Below, in pieces: positions 1-6,288 of a DNA stretch of 35,352 bases. The notes beneath the pieces are model-generated. The model had not been told where the DNA came from. It worked only from the letters and a program-made list of their open reading frames with translations, and did no database searches. This stretch comes from a virus. The DNA lies in IMG/VR virus record IMGVR_UViG_3300007539_000073, positions 1 to 35,352 of that record; one strand, 5' to 3'. The position numbers were made by a program, and so were the translations under genes. Every line of letters starts with the position of its first letter. The stretch's first letter is position 1.

Positions 1-2
1 AC

Positions 3-854
3 ACCATTTATTTTGATGAAGCACACAATGGCACTGCTAAGGGTTTCTTCCCTAGCGTCTTTGCTACTGCTCAGTATGCTAAGCGCCGCTACTATTTCAC
101 TGCAACACCTAAAACTGGTCGTGGCATGAGTGTTGCTCGCGGCATGAACAATACCTCTGTGTGGGGTGGTGTTCTGGAGAATGTTGCTGCACAAGAACTC
201 ATCGAAGCAGGTGCAATCGTTCCTCCTAAAGTTGTGCCTTTCGAGACCAATCGTATTCGCACTAAGCACAACGCACACGATGTTGATTGTGACAACTTGA
301 AGGATATGTTTGAGCAACTCGATGTATTCCAGCGCCCCAAAGTTCTTGTGTCTGCACCTTCTAGTAAAGTGCTGGGTAACATGCTCGGACAGACTGACAT
401 CCTTGAGTATTTCAAGAACAAAGGTTACGATGTGATGCACATCACCAGTAAGTTCGGTGCTATCATCAACGGCACCAAAGTTGGTCGCGAAGAGTTCTTC
501 AAGACTCTGCAATCGTGGGGTGCTGATGATCGTCGTAAGTTCGTCATCTTCCACTATTCTATTCTCTCTGAGGGCATCAATGTTCCTGGTCTGACTCACA
601 CTATCCTGCTGCGTAATCTTCCCATCATTGAGATGGCACAGACGATCGGTCGCGTGATCCGTGTTCATAAGGATGATCGCGCTGCTGTTGCTGCTGGCGA
701 GATCCCTGCGGGTGCTTTCCACCTCTATAAGAAACCTGAAGGCATCGTCACGATGCCCACGGGTTACAAGATGGGCAACGCTATCGCGACTCGTTTGCAA
801 AGTGTTGTGAATCAAATCTTCATGGAGGGGCGTCCCCCTCTGGCGTTCTGCTGA
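3..854 (+). CDS. SF2 DEAH-box helicase, C-terminal part (UvsW-like)
   Basis: The reading frame is open from base 3, so the gene starts upstream of the window; 283 residues are visible. The first codons give YFDEAHNG (Walker B, DEAH box), followed about 25 residues later by FTATP (motif III type) and, near the end, QTIGRVIRVHKDD (motif VI, arginine finger). These motifs, in this order, define a superfamily-2 nucleic-acid helicase or translocase. In T4-like phages such an enzyme is usually UvsW, which unwinds R-loops and branched DNA during recombination-dependent replication. I call it UvsW-like rather than uvsW because the N-terminal domain is missing and other phage SF2 helicases share these motifs. 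A GC-rich 6-bp hairpin (825-840, GAGGGG/CCCCTC, 4-nt loop) lies in the last codons. The gene ends 37 bases before a HicA-like gene that opens a cassette with a DNA methyltransferase. Confidence 0.85.
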   Translation, partial: TIYFDEAHNGTAKGFFPSVFATAQYAKRRYYFTATPKTGRGMSVARGMNNTSVWGGVLENVAAQELIEAGAIVPPKVVPFETNRIRTKHNAHDVDCDNLKDMFEQLDVFQRPKVLVSAPSSKVLGNMLGQTDILEYFKNKGYDVMHITSKFGAIINGTKVGREEFFKTLQSWGADDRRKFVIFHYSILSEGINVPGLTHTILLRNLPIIEMAQTIGRVIRVHKDDRAAVAAGEIPAGAFHLYKKPEGIVTMPTGYKMGNAIATRLQSVVNQIFMEGRPPLAFC

Positions 855-862
855 TGCTGTGC

Positions 863-883
863 TATGATATGAGGGTAGTCAAG
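863..883 (+). promoter_or_regulatory. Putative promoter -10 box and leader before the HicA-like gene
   Basis: TATGAT (863-868) is followed by GTAGTCAAG (875-883), eight bases before the ATG at 892. The 9-mer GTAGTCAAG recurs exactly at 3782-3790, again 15 bases downstream of a TATnnT box start to its GTCAAG part and just before a gene. The hairpin at 825-840 lies about 23 bases upstream. Unlike four later leaders, no GTGACA dyad is present at the matching upstream position. The repetition supports a promoter family; the exact transcription start is unknown. Confidence 0.45.
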
Positions 884-891
884 CAGGCACC

Positions 892-1113
892 ATGTCCCGC
901 TCCACTCGCCCTCTTAAGATGTCAGAGGCGTTCAAACTAGTCAAGACCGTTGGGGCAATCGTGACCCCAGCGGGCAAGCATCTCAAGATCACTCACCCAT
1001 TAGTCTCACAAACCTTTACGCTACCTTACGGCGGCAGCAAGGGACGCCCTACGCTCTCCCCTGGTATGTCATCCGAACTGCGTAAGTACATCAAAAAATG
1101 CCATGTTTCCTGA
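892..1113 (+). CDS. HicA-like small protein (dsRBD-fold mRNA-interferase-like)
   Basis: This 73-aa protein resembles the HicA/YcfA family. It has an N-terminal helix (residues about 10-18), a strand carrying GKHLKITHP (about 28-36) in place of the family's G-S/K-H motif with catalytic histidine, a further strand, then TLSPGMSSELRKYIKK (about 54-69) matching the family's closing turn and helix. HicA toxins are small RNases with a dsRBD-like fold, normally paired with a HicB antitoxin. No HicB-like partner is visible next door. Instead the last 11 bases overlap a putative nuclease gene that leads into a methyltransferase. The role could be RNA cleavage, a degenerate RNA-binding protein, or an attack on host transcripts. 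The assignment rests on pattern recognition over a very short protein. Confidence 0.5.
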   Translation: MSRSTRPLKMSEAFKLVKTVGAIVTPAGKHLKITHPLVSQTFTLPYGGSKGRPTLSPGMSSELRKYIKKCHVS

Positions 1114-1708
1114 AAAACTATTAGAAGTCCTGAAGTATCTTAACGAGATTAAGATACAGATCGCAGAAGATCATGAGGATGGACGTGTTAACAGCATTGC
1201 TGATGAGAGCACGCTAATTAAACTCCTCGTTGATAAATATGGTGAGGAGAACATCGAAGAACCTCCCGCCCGTTGGTGGTGGGATGTGAAGATCTTCGGG
1301 TATCCATTTAACATCAAATCCTCTGGATATGATGCTGCTGATAACTTTTCTTCTAAATCTGCTATTCTCTGGGCACTCACTAAGTTGAGCGAAGAAGATG
1401 TAGTTAAGAAGGGAAGAAGGTGGCAGCAGTTCCAGAAAGCACTTGAAAGTGCTAGGTACGATGACAACGGACGCGACTATTATATCCTGTCGATCAACAA
1501 AAATACTAATGAAGTTCATCTGTCTTCGTTGAAGACTTTGAACAAACTTACTCCTAATGGTAACAACCTCCCCTTCCAGATTAAGTGGAGTGATAATACT
1601 GTCAGTGTCAAACGTGATCATAGACAAGCATACGAGTTTCTGGTAGGATGCTATAAAGAATCTGTAAAGAAGAAAATGAGTCAGCATGAGGGTTATGAGT
1701 TCCTTTGA
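1103..1708 (+). CDS. Putative PD-(D/E)XK-like restriction endonuclease
   Basis: The protein has 201 aa. I do not recognise it with certainty. A block near residues 58-95 reads RWWWDVKIFGYPFNIKSS and is followed by a helix with DNFSSKSAILWALT. An Asp, a short hairpin, then (N)IK at a strand end fits a PD-(D/E)XK nuclease core with the acidic residue of the ExK replaced by Asn, as in some type II restriction enzymes; the layout recalls ScaI-type enzymes from memory only. The start overlaps the HicA-like gene by 11 bases and the stop lies 23 bases inside the next gene, a DNA methyltransferase. That arrangement is the strongest argument for a restriction partner. The alternatives are an inactive nuclease relative or an unrelated protein. 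Confidence 0.45.
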   Translation: MFPEKLLEVLKYLNEIKIQIAEDHEDGRVNSIADESTLIKLLVDKYGEENIEEPPARWWWDVKIFGYPFNIKSSGYDAADNFSSKSAILWALTKLSEEDVVKKGRRWQQFQKALESARYDDNGRDYYILSINKNTNEVHLSSLKTLNKLTPNGNNLPFQIKWSDNTVSVKRDHRQAYEFLVGCYKESVKKKMSQHEGYEFL

Positions 1709-2459
1709 GTTATACACAGGCGACTGTCTTTCCTTGATGGATAACATTGAGGATAATTCTGTCGATTTTATTTGTTGTGACCCACCCTACGGCACAACCA
1801 GCATCAAGTGGGATGAAGTGTTGGATTATGGTAAGATGTGGGCACAATACGAGCGTATATTGAAACCTAAGGGAGTGATTGTCTTGTTTGGATCACAACC
1901 ATTCTCTGCACAGTTGATCTGCTCTAAGTTAGAATGGTTTCGCTATGAGTTGGTGTGGAATAAGAACAAATGTGGTAGTCCTGGACTAGCAAAGAAGCGA
2001 CCAATGAAGACACATGAAAATATCATGATCTTCTATAAAGAAGCAGGCGGAACATATAATCCGCAGATGGAAAAGGGAGAACCGTATGCACGGACGAGCA
2101 AGAATCCTGAGGGTTATGTTGGACGCAAGAATGATCATGGTTATGGTATGAAACCTCGCAAATCCTTTGAGAACAAAGGAACGCGCTATCCTAAGTCTAT
2201 TGTTAACATCTCCCGAGACTTTAGCGCACAACAGCAAGTACATCCCACACAAAAACCCGTGCCTTTGATGGAGTGGTTGATCAAAACATACTCAAATGAG
2301 GGTGAAACTGTACTAGATAATTGCATGGGTTCTGGTTCTACGGGTGTCGCTGCGGTGAAACTTAACAGAAAGTTCATCGGTATTGACACTGACGCGGAAT
2401 ATGTTAGAATCTCTCAAGACAGAATACAATCAATCCCTATCGATATTACAAATCTATGA
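1686..2459 (+). CDS. DNA methyltransferase, beta class (N6-adenine or N4-cytosine)
   Basis: The 257-aa protein transfers a methyl group from S-adenosylmethionine to an exocyclic amino group of DNA. The catalytic motif IV DPPY is at residues 32-35, HPTQKP at 186-191, and the AdoMet-binding motif I DNCMGSGSTG at 211-220, followed by FIGID at 230-234. Catalytic motif before AdoMet motif, with the target-recognition region between them (about 95-180), defines the beta class. All key residues are present, so it should be active. The first ATG is at 1686; a second in-frame ATG at 1695 is an equally plausible start. It overlaps the putative nuclease by 23 bases and the next gene by four (ATGA), implying translational coupling. 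It may be an R-M methylase or an orphan protecting phage DNA from host restriction. The recognition sequence cannot be read from the gene. Confidence 0.9.
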   Translation: MRVMSSFELYTGDCLSLMDNIEDNSVDFICCDPPYGTTSIKWDEVLDYGKMWAQYERILKPKGVIVLFGSQPFSAQLICSKLEWFRYELVWNKNKCGSPGLAKKRPMKTHENIMIFYKEAGGTYNPQMEKGEPYARTSKNPEGYVGRKNDHGYGMKPRKSFENKGTRYPKSIVNISRDFSAQQQVHPTQKPVPLMEWLIKTYSNEGETVLDNCMGSGSTGVAAVKLNRKFIGIDTDAEYVRISQDRIQSIPIDITNL

Positions 2460-3721
2460 CATATACAGCATTGGACGAAAAGTTTTTGACTGAAAACACT
2501 GATATTATCACAGAGGAGAATCTCAATGAGAATCTTTTCTTCAATAGTGAGAATCTTGCTCACCATCGTGCCATGGCGGAACTACCTCAGGGTGGTTATT
2601 ATCGTCTGAATACTGCACTTAACCGTAGGCAGCGCCGTGCATACGGAAGGATGCTTAAAAAGCAACTTCAAGCAATCGACATCCGTCAGATTCACCCTCC
2701 CTGCGTACCTCTTTCTAATCGAAAGACTGGCGAGGTTACTTATCCTAATGGATTGCAGATCCGTAAGGATGTGACTACTAATGCTGACACTATTGCAAAG
2801 TTTCAAAAGGTAATCGCTGCTAAAGAATGGGAAGCAACGAAAGATCAAATGATGCTGATTGTGCTGCCCGAAGAGTATCAATATATTGATGAATTGACTG
2901 GTGTCAAGGTTATCTACGGTCTGCTCGATGGTAATCATCGATTCAAAGCAATCACGGGTCTCGGTGAAGATGTTATCTTTGCATGGGTTCTTGACATGAA
3001 TCTAGGAGAGATCTGGGAGTTTGGTAATGCTTTTTGCAATCGTGATACTAATGTAGTGCAACCCAGAACTAATGCAGATATCTCCAATGCACTGGTTAAA
3101 ACTGTTATCGATCCTGAGTCTGATTTGCATAAGTTAGTAGAAGCAACTAAGGAAGAAGGATACACTGGGAAGAGTATTGATGAGATTCTAGAGGATAAAC
3201 TCAGGCAAGATTATGACGTGGATGGCACACAAATCAATGCTGTTCTTCGTATCTTCAATGCTAGTGAAGAGCATGAATATCACTCCGATATTAAACGTTA
3301 CTACGCTTCCGAAGTTAGTGAGTGGGTTGCCCGTAATCGTCCTGGGTGGGTGATTATGGATGGTGCTAAAACATCTGAGGGAATTTACAGAAACCCCGAG
3401 ACAGATCAGATCTGCTTTGTGTATATTGACAAAGGATCTGTTATGCTTCACACTGTCTTGAAACTTGCCAAGATGGTGCAACAATATCCTGAAAAAGGTT
3501 TCATGGTGATTCACGTTATCTCTCCTGAAGTTGCTAACTCCTACACCGAGGAAAGTATCAAAGCGAAAGATACTGTAATCAAAACTGAGTTCTATGAAAT
3601 GATCAAGGATATTGCAAATCTGGGTAATATGTTAGACACTGACAAAGGTGTTAACATTCGCCACGCTAGATTGCCTCTTTACCCTAATGAAATGACTCGC
3701 AACAATCTGATATATGTGTGA
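2456..3721 (+). CDS. ParB/sulfiredoxin-like domain protein
   Basis: The protein has 421 aa. The segment about residues 85-185 resembles the ParB/Srx N-terminal fold: a strand, a helical stretch (DTIAKFQKVIAAKEW), then YGLLDGNHRFKAITGLG with DGNHRFKA at 158-165. This matches the G-x-H-R-x-x-A nucleotide-binding signature of ParB and sulfiredoxin-like proteins, some of which are CTPases, nucleases or ATP-dependent enzymes. The remaining 235 residues are probably helical and I do not recognise them. The start overlaps the methyltransferase stop (ATGA), so the pair is likely translated together. A link to DNA modification or restriction is suggested by position and by the frequent pairing of ParB-like proteins with methyltransferases in phages. 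A partition role is unlikely without parA. A hairpin terminator follows the stop. Confidence 0.65.
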   Translation: MTYTALDEKFLTENTDIITEENLNENLFFNSENLAHHRAMAELPQGGYYRLNTALNRRQRRAYGRMLKKQLQAIDIRQIHPPCVPLSNRKTGEVTYPNGLQIRKDVTTNADTIAKFQKVIAAKEWEATKDQMMLIVLPEEYQYIDELTGVKVIYGLLDGNHRFKAITGLGEDVIFAWVLDMNLGEIWEFGNAFCNRDTNVVQPRTNADISNALVKTVIDPESDLHKLVEATKEEGYTGKSIDEILEDKLRQDYDVDGTQINAVLRIFNASEEHEYHSDIKRYYASEVSEWVARNRPGWVIMDGAKTSEGIYRNPETDQICFVYIDKGSVMLHTVLKLAKMVQQYPEKGFMVIHVISPEVANSYTEESIKAKDTVIKTEFYEMIKDIANLGNMLDTDKGVNIRHARLPLYPNEMTRNNLIYV

Positions 3722-3790
3722 CAGTTGAAGTAGTGGCACAGCACCGCCCCACAGCGGTGCTTTTTCATGTATATTAAAAGAGTAGTCAAG
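3718..3790 (+). promoter_or_regulatory. Composite leader module 1: dyad, hairpin, -10 box
   Basis: The block opens with GTGACA at 3718 and TGGCACA ends at 3740. The two form an imperfect dyad, and its TGA is the stop codon of the preceding gene. A terminator hairpin follows (3740-3761), then TATATT at 3770-3775 and GTAGTCAAG at 3782-3790. The distance from dyad start to -10 box is 52 bases. The same order occurs at 4331, 5362 and 7079 with distances of 52, 54 and 52. No -35 consensus is present at the right spacing, so an activator bound at the dyad is plausible. Confidence 0.55.
3740..3765 (+). terminator. Rho-independent terminator after the ParB-like gene
   Basis: A perfect 7-bp stem GCACCGC/GCGGTGC (3741-3747 with 3754-3760), extended by one A-T pair, closes a 6-base loop and runs straight into TTTTT (3761-3765). 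It lies 20 bases after the stop at 3721 and before the promoter of the next gene. It is the clearest intrinsic terminator in the window. Confidence 0.8.
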
Positions 3791-3800
3791 GGAGCACCAA

Positions 3801-3992
3801 ATGCGTCATTACACAAAAGCACAAGTTGTTGAGCAATTCCGTTACAACTGGAAAGTAGCAACAATGCAGAATCCTTCACTCAAGAGTGATAAGATTGCCA
3901 AGCGTATTGCATTCGGTGATTTCACTGATATGCTTTGCAAGTGTAATGAAATTAGTCTCAAACAGTACGAGACATGGAGCAACCCTTTCTGA
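3801..3992 (+). CDS. Small hypothetical protein, 63 aa
   Basis: This is a short, mostly helical, basic protein of unknown function. It ends EISLKQYETWSNPF. A similar tail pattern (I-S/T-x-K-Q/H-x-x-W) closes the protein encoded at 4129-4326, so the two may be distant paralogues or share a tiny helix-turn-helix-like fold. The ATG is ten bases after GTAGTCAAG of the leader and is preceded by GGGAGC, a weak ribosome-binding site. The stop TGA overlaps the next ATG by one base (TGATG), so translation is coupled. The gene is the first of a three-gene run driven by leader module 1. Confidence 0.75.
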   Translation: MRHYTKAQVVEQFRYNWKVATMQNPSLKSDKIAKRIAFGDFTDMLCKCNEISLKQYETWSNPF

Positions 3993-4132
3993 TGGAAAAA
4001 CTTATGTCATGTGATACAAATACAGAGATTATGGAATCTCTTTTTGAACAAGTTCAGGAAGAATATCCTGACCTAACTATTGAACAGCAAGCGACAATCG
4101 CTTCACAACGTTTCTGGAATCTCGCACAATGA
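3992..4132 (+). CDS. Tiny acidic hypothetical protein, 46 aa
   Basis: An ATG at 3992 shares its first base with the stop of the previous gene, and the TGA at 4130-4132 overlaps the next ATG at 4129 (ATGA). Exact junctions on both sides are good evidence that this short frame is translated. The product is acidic and predicted helical: an N-terminal part with IMESLFEQVQEEYPDLT and a C-terminal part with QQATIASQRFWNLAQ, which look like two short amphipathic helices joined at a proline. It has no cysteine motif, signal peptide or membrane segment. I cannot assign a function; small acidic early proteins in related phages often bind host enzymes, but nothing here identifies a target. Confidence 0.65.
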   Translation: MEKLMSCDTNTEIMESLFEQVQEEYPDLTIEQQATIASQRFWNLAQ

Positions 4133-4326
4133 CCGCTTCGTTCCCTATTCTCAGCAAGATGATTCACTCTAAGAAAATGATCACCGATGTGATCAAAACT
4201 TGCGACGGTATTGATACTCTCAACCGAGAGGAAAAATTCGCAGTCTTCTGCGAAGTTTGCGACAACTTGTTAGAAGAGGGCAGAATTACCGTAGCAAAGC
4301 ATAAACAATGGACAATGGTCGTCTGA
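4129..4326 (+). CDS. Small hypothetical protein, 65 aa
   Basis: The protein is predominantly helical. Its C-terminal half (FAVFCEVCDNLLEEGRITV then AKHKQW) resembles the end of the 63-aa protein at 3801: a helix, a turn with I-T/S, a basic-aromatic KQ stretch and a tryptophan close to the C-terminus. The start overlaps the previous stop by four bases (ATGA). The gene ends five bases before leader module 2, so it is probably the last gene of the transcript that starts at module 1. Two cysteines (C-E-V-C) could form a partial metal site, but no second pair is present. The function is unknown. Confidence 0.75.
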   Translation: MTASFPILSKMIHSKKMITDVIKTCDGIDTLNREEKFAVFCEVCDNLLEEGRITVAKHKQWTMVV

Positions 4327-4330
4327 TACT

Positions 4331-4401
4331 GTGACACCTGACAAAGCGCCACACAGGCGCTTGTAGGTGCCTTAAAATCGTGTATTCTATGAGAGTCAAA
4401 G
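4331..4401 (+). promoter_or_regulatory. Composite leader module 2: dyad, hairpin, -10 box
   Basis: GTGACACCTGA starts at 4331. A perfect 7-bp hairpin AAGCGCC/GGCGCTT with loop ACACA occupies 4344-4362 and could act as a terminator, though its T tract is only TT. TATTCT lies at 4383-4388, 52 bases after the dyad start, followed by GAGTCAAAG at 4393-4401. That 9-mer is identical in module 3 (5424-5432). The gene start follows at 4416. Confidence 0.55.
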
Positions 4402-4415
4402 GAACACAACCAAAC

Positions 4416-4577
4416 ATGCTCACCAAGGGACTTCGTGGAGAACTTCTCTTTCTCAACCAACTTACACCGTTTGAAGCAAAACGACGCATGGAAGATCACA
4501 AGCGTTGGGAACAAGAACACCGTGAAGAATTAGAGCAAAATGCACAACAACTGTTCGACGATATGTTCGGAGGTTGA
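4416..4577 (+). CDS. Small charged helical protein, 53 aa
   Basis: I start at the ATG at 4416 rather than the in-frame GTG at 4380, because 4380 lies upstream of the -10 box of leader module 2 and would not be in the transcript. The resulting protein is highly charged, with a long predicted helix or coiled coil (residues about 18-46, rich in Glu, Arg, Lys and Gln, such as EAKRRMEDHKRWEQEHREEL) and a hydrophobic tail FDDMFGG. It has no signal or membrane segment. GGAGG within its last codons (4569-4573) serves as the ribosome-binding site of the next gene. The function is unknown. Confidence 0.7.
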   Translation: MLTKGLRGELLFLNQLTPFEAKRRMEDHKRWEQEHREELEQNAQQLFDDMFGG

Positions 4578-4579
4578 TA

Positions 4580-4768
4580 ATGAAAACTACTACACAAACT
4601 TATCTCGTGCGACTCTATGATGAGTTTACGATGATGCAAACTACTCGCACAATGCCCACCAAACCAACAACATCTAAGGGCATTAAAGCACAAAACAATC
4701 GAGTGCTAAAGTGGGCACAAAAGACTTATCCAAACCAAATTCGTTACGAGGTTGAACCACTAAAATGA
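4580..4768 (+). CDS. Small basic hypothetical protein, 62 aa
   Basis: The ATG at 4580 is chosen over an in-frame TTG at 4574 because GGAGG (4569-4573) sits six bases before the ATG, an ideal Shine-Dalgarno spacing and one of the best in this block. The product is basic and threonine-rich in the middle (TMPTKPTTSKGIKAQNN), followed by a helical VLKWAQKTYP segment. It could bind nucleic acid, but no known fold is evident. The stop overlaps the next ATG by four bases. The function is unknown. Confidence 0.7.
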   Translation: MKTTTQTYLVRLYDEFTMMQTTRTMPTKPTTSKGIKAQNNRVLKWAQKTYPNQIRYEVEPLK

Positions 4769-4941
4769 ACAACTTTGAAGCACTACAACTCAGCAACGAA
4801 ATTCAGGAAAGTATTGAAATCGTTGGCGAACTTTGGGAACTAAGTGACTTTGAAGTCACTGCCCTATGTGGTATCGTATCTGATGCATTTGCGTCTCGTG
4901 GTATCACTATGCAACAAACACTAGGAGGAAAGAATGACTGA
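4765..4941 (+). CDS. Tiny acidic hypothetical protein, 58 aa
   Basis: The frame starts at ATG 4765, overlapping the previous stop (ATGA), and ends at TGA 4939-4941, eight bases inside the following gene. Both junctions are compact and in register with the neighbours, which supports translation. The protein looks entirely helical and acidic, with a hydrophobic mid-segment (FEVTALCGIVSDAFASRG) that is too polar for a membrane span. Its last codons contain AGGAGG (4923-4928), the Shine-Dalgarno sequence of the next gene. The function is unknown. Confidence 0.65.
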   Translation: MNNFEALQLSNEIQESIEIVGELWELSDFEVTALCGIVSDAFASRGITMQQTLGGKND

Positions 4942-5146
4942 TAAAAAGAACATCGAAGATGTTACTGACTCACCCGAAGATTGGGATGACTTTTGGTTCA
5001 ACGAAGATCTGGGGTTATCTTACTCTGTCGATGAGGAAACTATGCGAGAGTTGATGAAACCTCGCAATCCCGTTAGTAACTACGTCGATGACGTATTGAA
5101 CGGCAAAAACTCTATCTGCAAACGCGAATCACCTCTTTCTGAATGA
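4934..5146 (+). CDS. Small very acidic hypothetical protein, 70 aa
   Basis: The start at 4934 is preceded by AGGAGG five bases upstream, a strong ribosome-binding site. The N-terminal half is very acidic and aromatic (DSPEDWDDFWFNEDLG), a composition seen in DNA-mimic and enzyme-binding phage peptides, although that is only a resemblance. The C-terminal half is more basic (KNSICKRESPLSE). The stop overlaps the next ATG by four bases. It has no membrane segment or metal motif. The function is unknown. Confidence 0.75.
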   Translation: MTDKKNIEDVTDSPEDWDDFWFNEDLGLSYSVDEETMRELMKPRNPVSNYVDDVLNGKNSICKRESPLSE

Positions 5147-5352
5147 ACAACACTACCGACGATCGTCAGCACATTATTGACACCATGGCAGAAACTTATT
5201 TTGCTGCTATGCATGAATGTGTCAATCGTGGCAATAATTTTGATGCTGTCTCCTGCTATGAAGAGTGGGTTGTTGATGGTAAAGATCCGCAAGATGGTGG
5301 ATTTGAGTTTACTTTCGTTCCCGATCTTACTCGCCTAGTTGAAGACAATTAA
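5143..5352 (+). CDS. Small acidic hypothetical protein, 69 aa
   Basis: This is the last gene of the five-gene run that begins at leader module 2 (4416, 4580, 4765, 4934, 5143); all but the first junction overlap. The start is the ATGA at 5143. The protein is acidic, with a helical first half (HIIDTMAETYFAAMHECVN) and a second half rich in turns (WVVDGKDPQDGGFEF) that ends in a short helix. I see no known domain. Leader module 3 begins ten bases after its stop. Confidence 0.75.
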   Translation: MNNTTDDRQHIIDTMAETYFAAMHECVNRGNNFDAVSCYEEWVVDGKDPQDGGFEFTFVPDLTRLVEDN

Positions 5353-5361
5353 ACTCCGCGT

Positions 5362-5432
5362 GTGACAGTCGTTGAACTGCACACTATCGCTTGATTTCCG
5401 CGCCAATCGGTGCAATACTATAAGAGTCAAAG
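5362..5432 (+). promoter_or_regulatory. Composite leader module 3: dyad and -10 box
   Basis: GTGACAGTCGTTGAACTGCA begins at 5362. TACTAT lies at 5416-5421 (54 bases on), followed by GAGTCAAAG at 5424-5432, identical to module 2. The hairpin between dyad and -10 box is weaker here (CCG/CGG around 5398-5410). The 91-base gap 5353-5443 holds nothing else that I can see. Confidence 0.5.
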
Positions 5433-5443
5433 AAAGCAACGCA

Positions 5444-5695
5444 ATGCAACTCACTTCAAAAGACGCAAACATGGTTGTTGATTTCTATCCCGTCAAATTT
5501 GCAGACGGTGAGATCAGCACCCGCTACATTCTGAAGACTGTTACCTTCATGGGACAATCTCAGTCTAAGCGTTACATCCTGAAGCGCGATTTTGAGCGTG
5601 AGGTAGATTCTCGCGTTGAGGGTTATGGTTACGAAGTGACAGAAATGCACATGGAACCGCAACTCTTCAACTCTGCAATGTGTCTCGCTTGCTAA
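5444..5695 (+). CDS. Small beta-rich hypothetical protein, 83 aa
   Basis: I use the ATG at 5444, downstream of the leader -10 box and its GAGTCAAAG, instead of the in-frame TTG at 5372, which lies upstream of the presumed transcription start. The 83-aa protein alternates strands and turns: FYPVKFADGEISTRYILKT, then a repeated basic RYIL-K pattern (residues about 28-31 and 44-47) and a charged helix FEREVDSRVEG. It ends with two cysteines (CLAC), which could be a redox or metal pair. The function is unknown. Confidence 0.7.
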   Translation: MQLTSKDANMVVDFYPVKFADGEISTRYILKTVTFMGQSQSKRYILKRDFEREVDSRVEGYGYEVTEMHMEPQLFNSAMCLAC

Positions 5696-5761
5696 TATCG
5701 AGGGTCTATGTAATTGTGTCTCCTGACGCGAGACCTCCCCTCAAATCTTTTCTCTTTTATT

Positions 5762-6124
5762 ATGAACCAAACCTTTTCTGAATTCGCTGCTACTGAACAA
5801 CAACGCATGGACAATCTCGCACAAGTTCTTAAGTATTCTGAAATGCTTTGTGAAGCACTCTTTCAAGATATTGAGAGACAGCATAACAATTCTGGATACA
5901 AATTTTACATCGAAAGTGGTAGGAAATATCATAAAATTGTGATGGAATGTGAGAGCGGTTCTAAATCTGTTCATGCATTTGTAGAGAAGAAGTTTGGTGC
6001 AGTGTATAAACCTGCATCGTGGAAAGCACCTGCAAAGCATATCCGCTTCACACTGCTTGATGATAACTCCCGCGAAGAATGTTTCGCTCGTGCTGATTGG
6101 GCGGGTGGATATCTGTATCTGTGA
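5762..6124 (+). CDS. Conserved-looking hypothetical protein, 120 aa
   Basis: The start is the ATG at 5762; upstream in-frame codons back to a TTG at 5714 look like leader sequence (CT-rich, no ribosome-binding site). The N-terminal half is helical (about 1-45). The second half is a compact alpha-beta segment: YKFYIESGRKYHKIVMEC, a surface loop with VYKPASWKAPAKH, and a C-terminal RADWAGGYLYL. From memory, this second half is typical of a hypothetical protein widespread in T4-like cyanophages, but I cannot verify that here. It has no catalytic signature. The next gene starts three bases after the stop. Confidence 0.75.
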   Translation: MNQTFSEFAATEQQRMDNLAQVLKYSEMLCEALFQDIERQHNNSGYKFYIESGRKYHKIVMECESGSKSVHAFVEKKFGAVYKPASWKAPAKHIRFTLLDDNSREECFARADWAGGYLYL

Positions 6125-6126
6125 TT

Positions 6127-6279
6127 ATGACACGTCAAATCGTCGAAACTGAACATCATGTCGTCGAATTTGAATCTAAAAAGTTATATAAACAGGTGTT
6201 GGATCAATGTAAAGAACTAGACATCAATTTGGATCACTGGTTATTTGAGTTCGATCTAGAACCTACCGAAAAAGAATAA
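6127..6279 (+). CDS. Tiny acidic hypothetical protein, 50 aa
   Basis: The ATG at 6127 lies three bases after the previous stop and is preferred to the in-frame TTG at 6097, which lies within the upstream gene. The protein starts with a beta-like stretch (IVETEHHVVEFE), continues with a helix (KKLYKQVLDQCKELDINL) and ends acidic (FDLEPTEKE). A probable terminator hairpin begins nine bases after its stop, so it closes this transcript. The function is unknown. Confidence 0.65.
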   Translation: MTRQIVETEHHVVEFESKKLYKQVLDQCKELDINLDHWLFEFDLEPTEKE

Positions 6280-6288
6280 AGAAAACAA

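Noticed and set aside
92-421. Minus-strand open frame over the helicase
   Set aside because: It lies wholly inside a helicase with intact motifs on the + strand and its product is low in recognisable structure. The same applies to the other minus-strand frames, such as 1214-1747, 4164-4520, 25380-25793 and 29115-29501.
3718-3740. Leader dyad as an NtcA or CRP site
   Set aside because: NtcA needs GTA-N8-TAC and CRP-type sites need TGTGA-N6-TCACA; the GTGACA/TGGCAC arms are about 11 bases apart and do not fit either.
5700-5745. Hairpin GGGTCT..AGACCT before the gene at 5762
   Set aside because: The stem is six pairs with a wobble and a loop of over 20 bases; too weak to call a terminator, although the 66-base gap 5696-5761 has no other feature.
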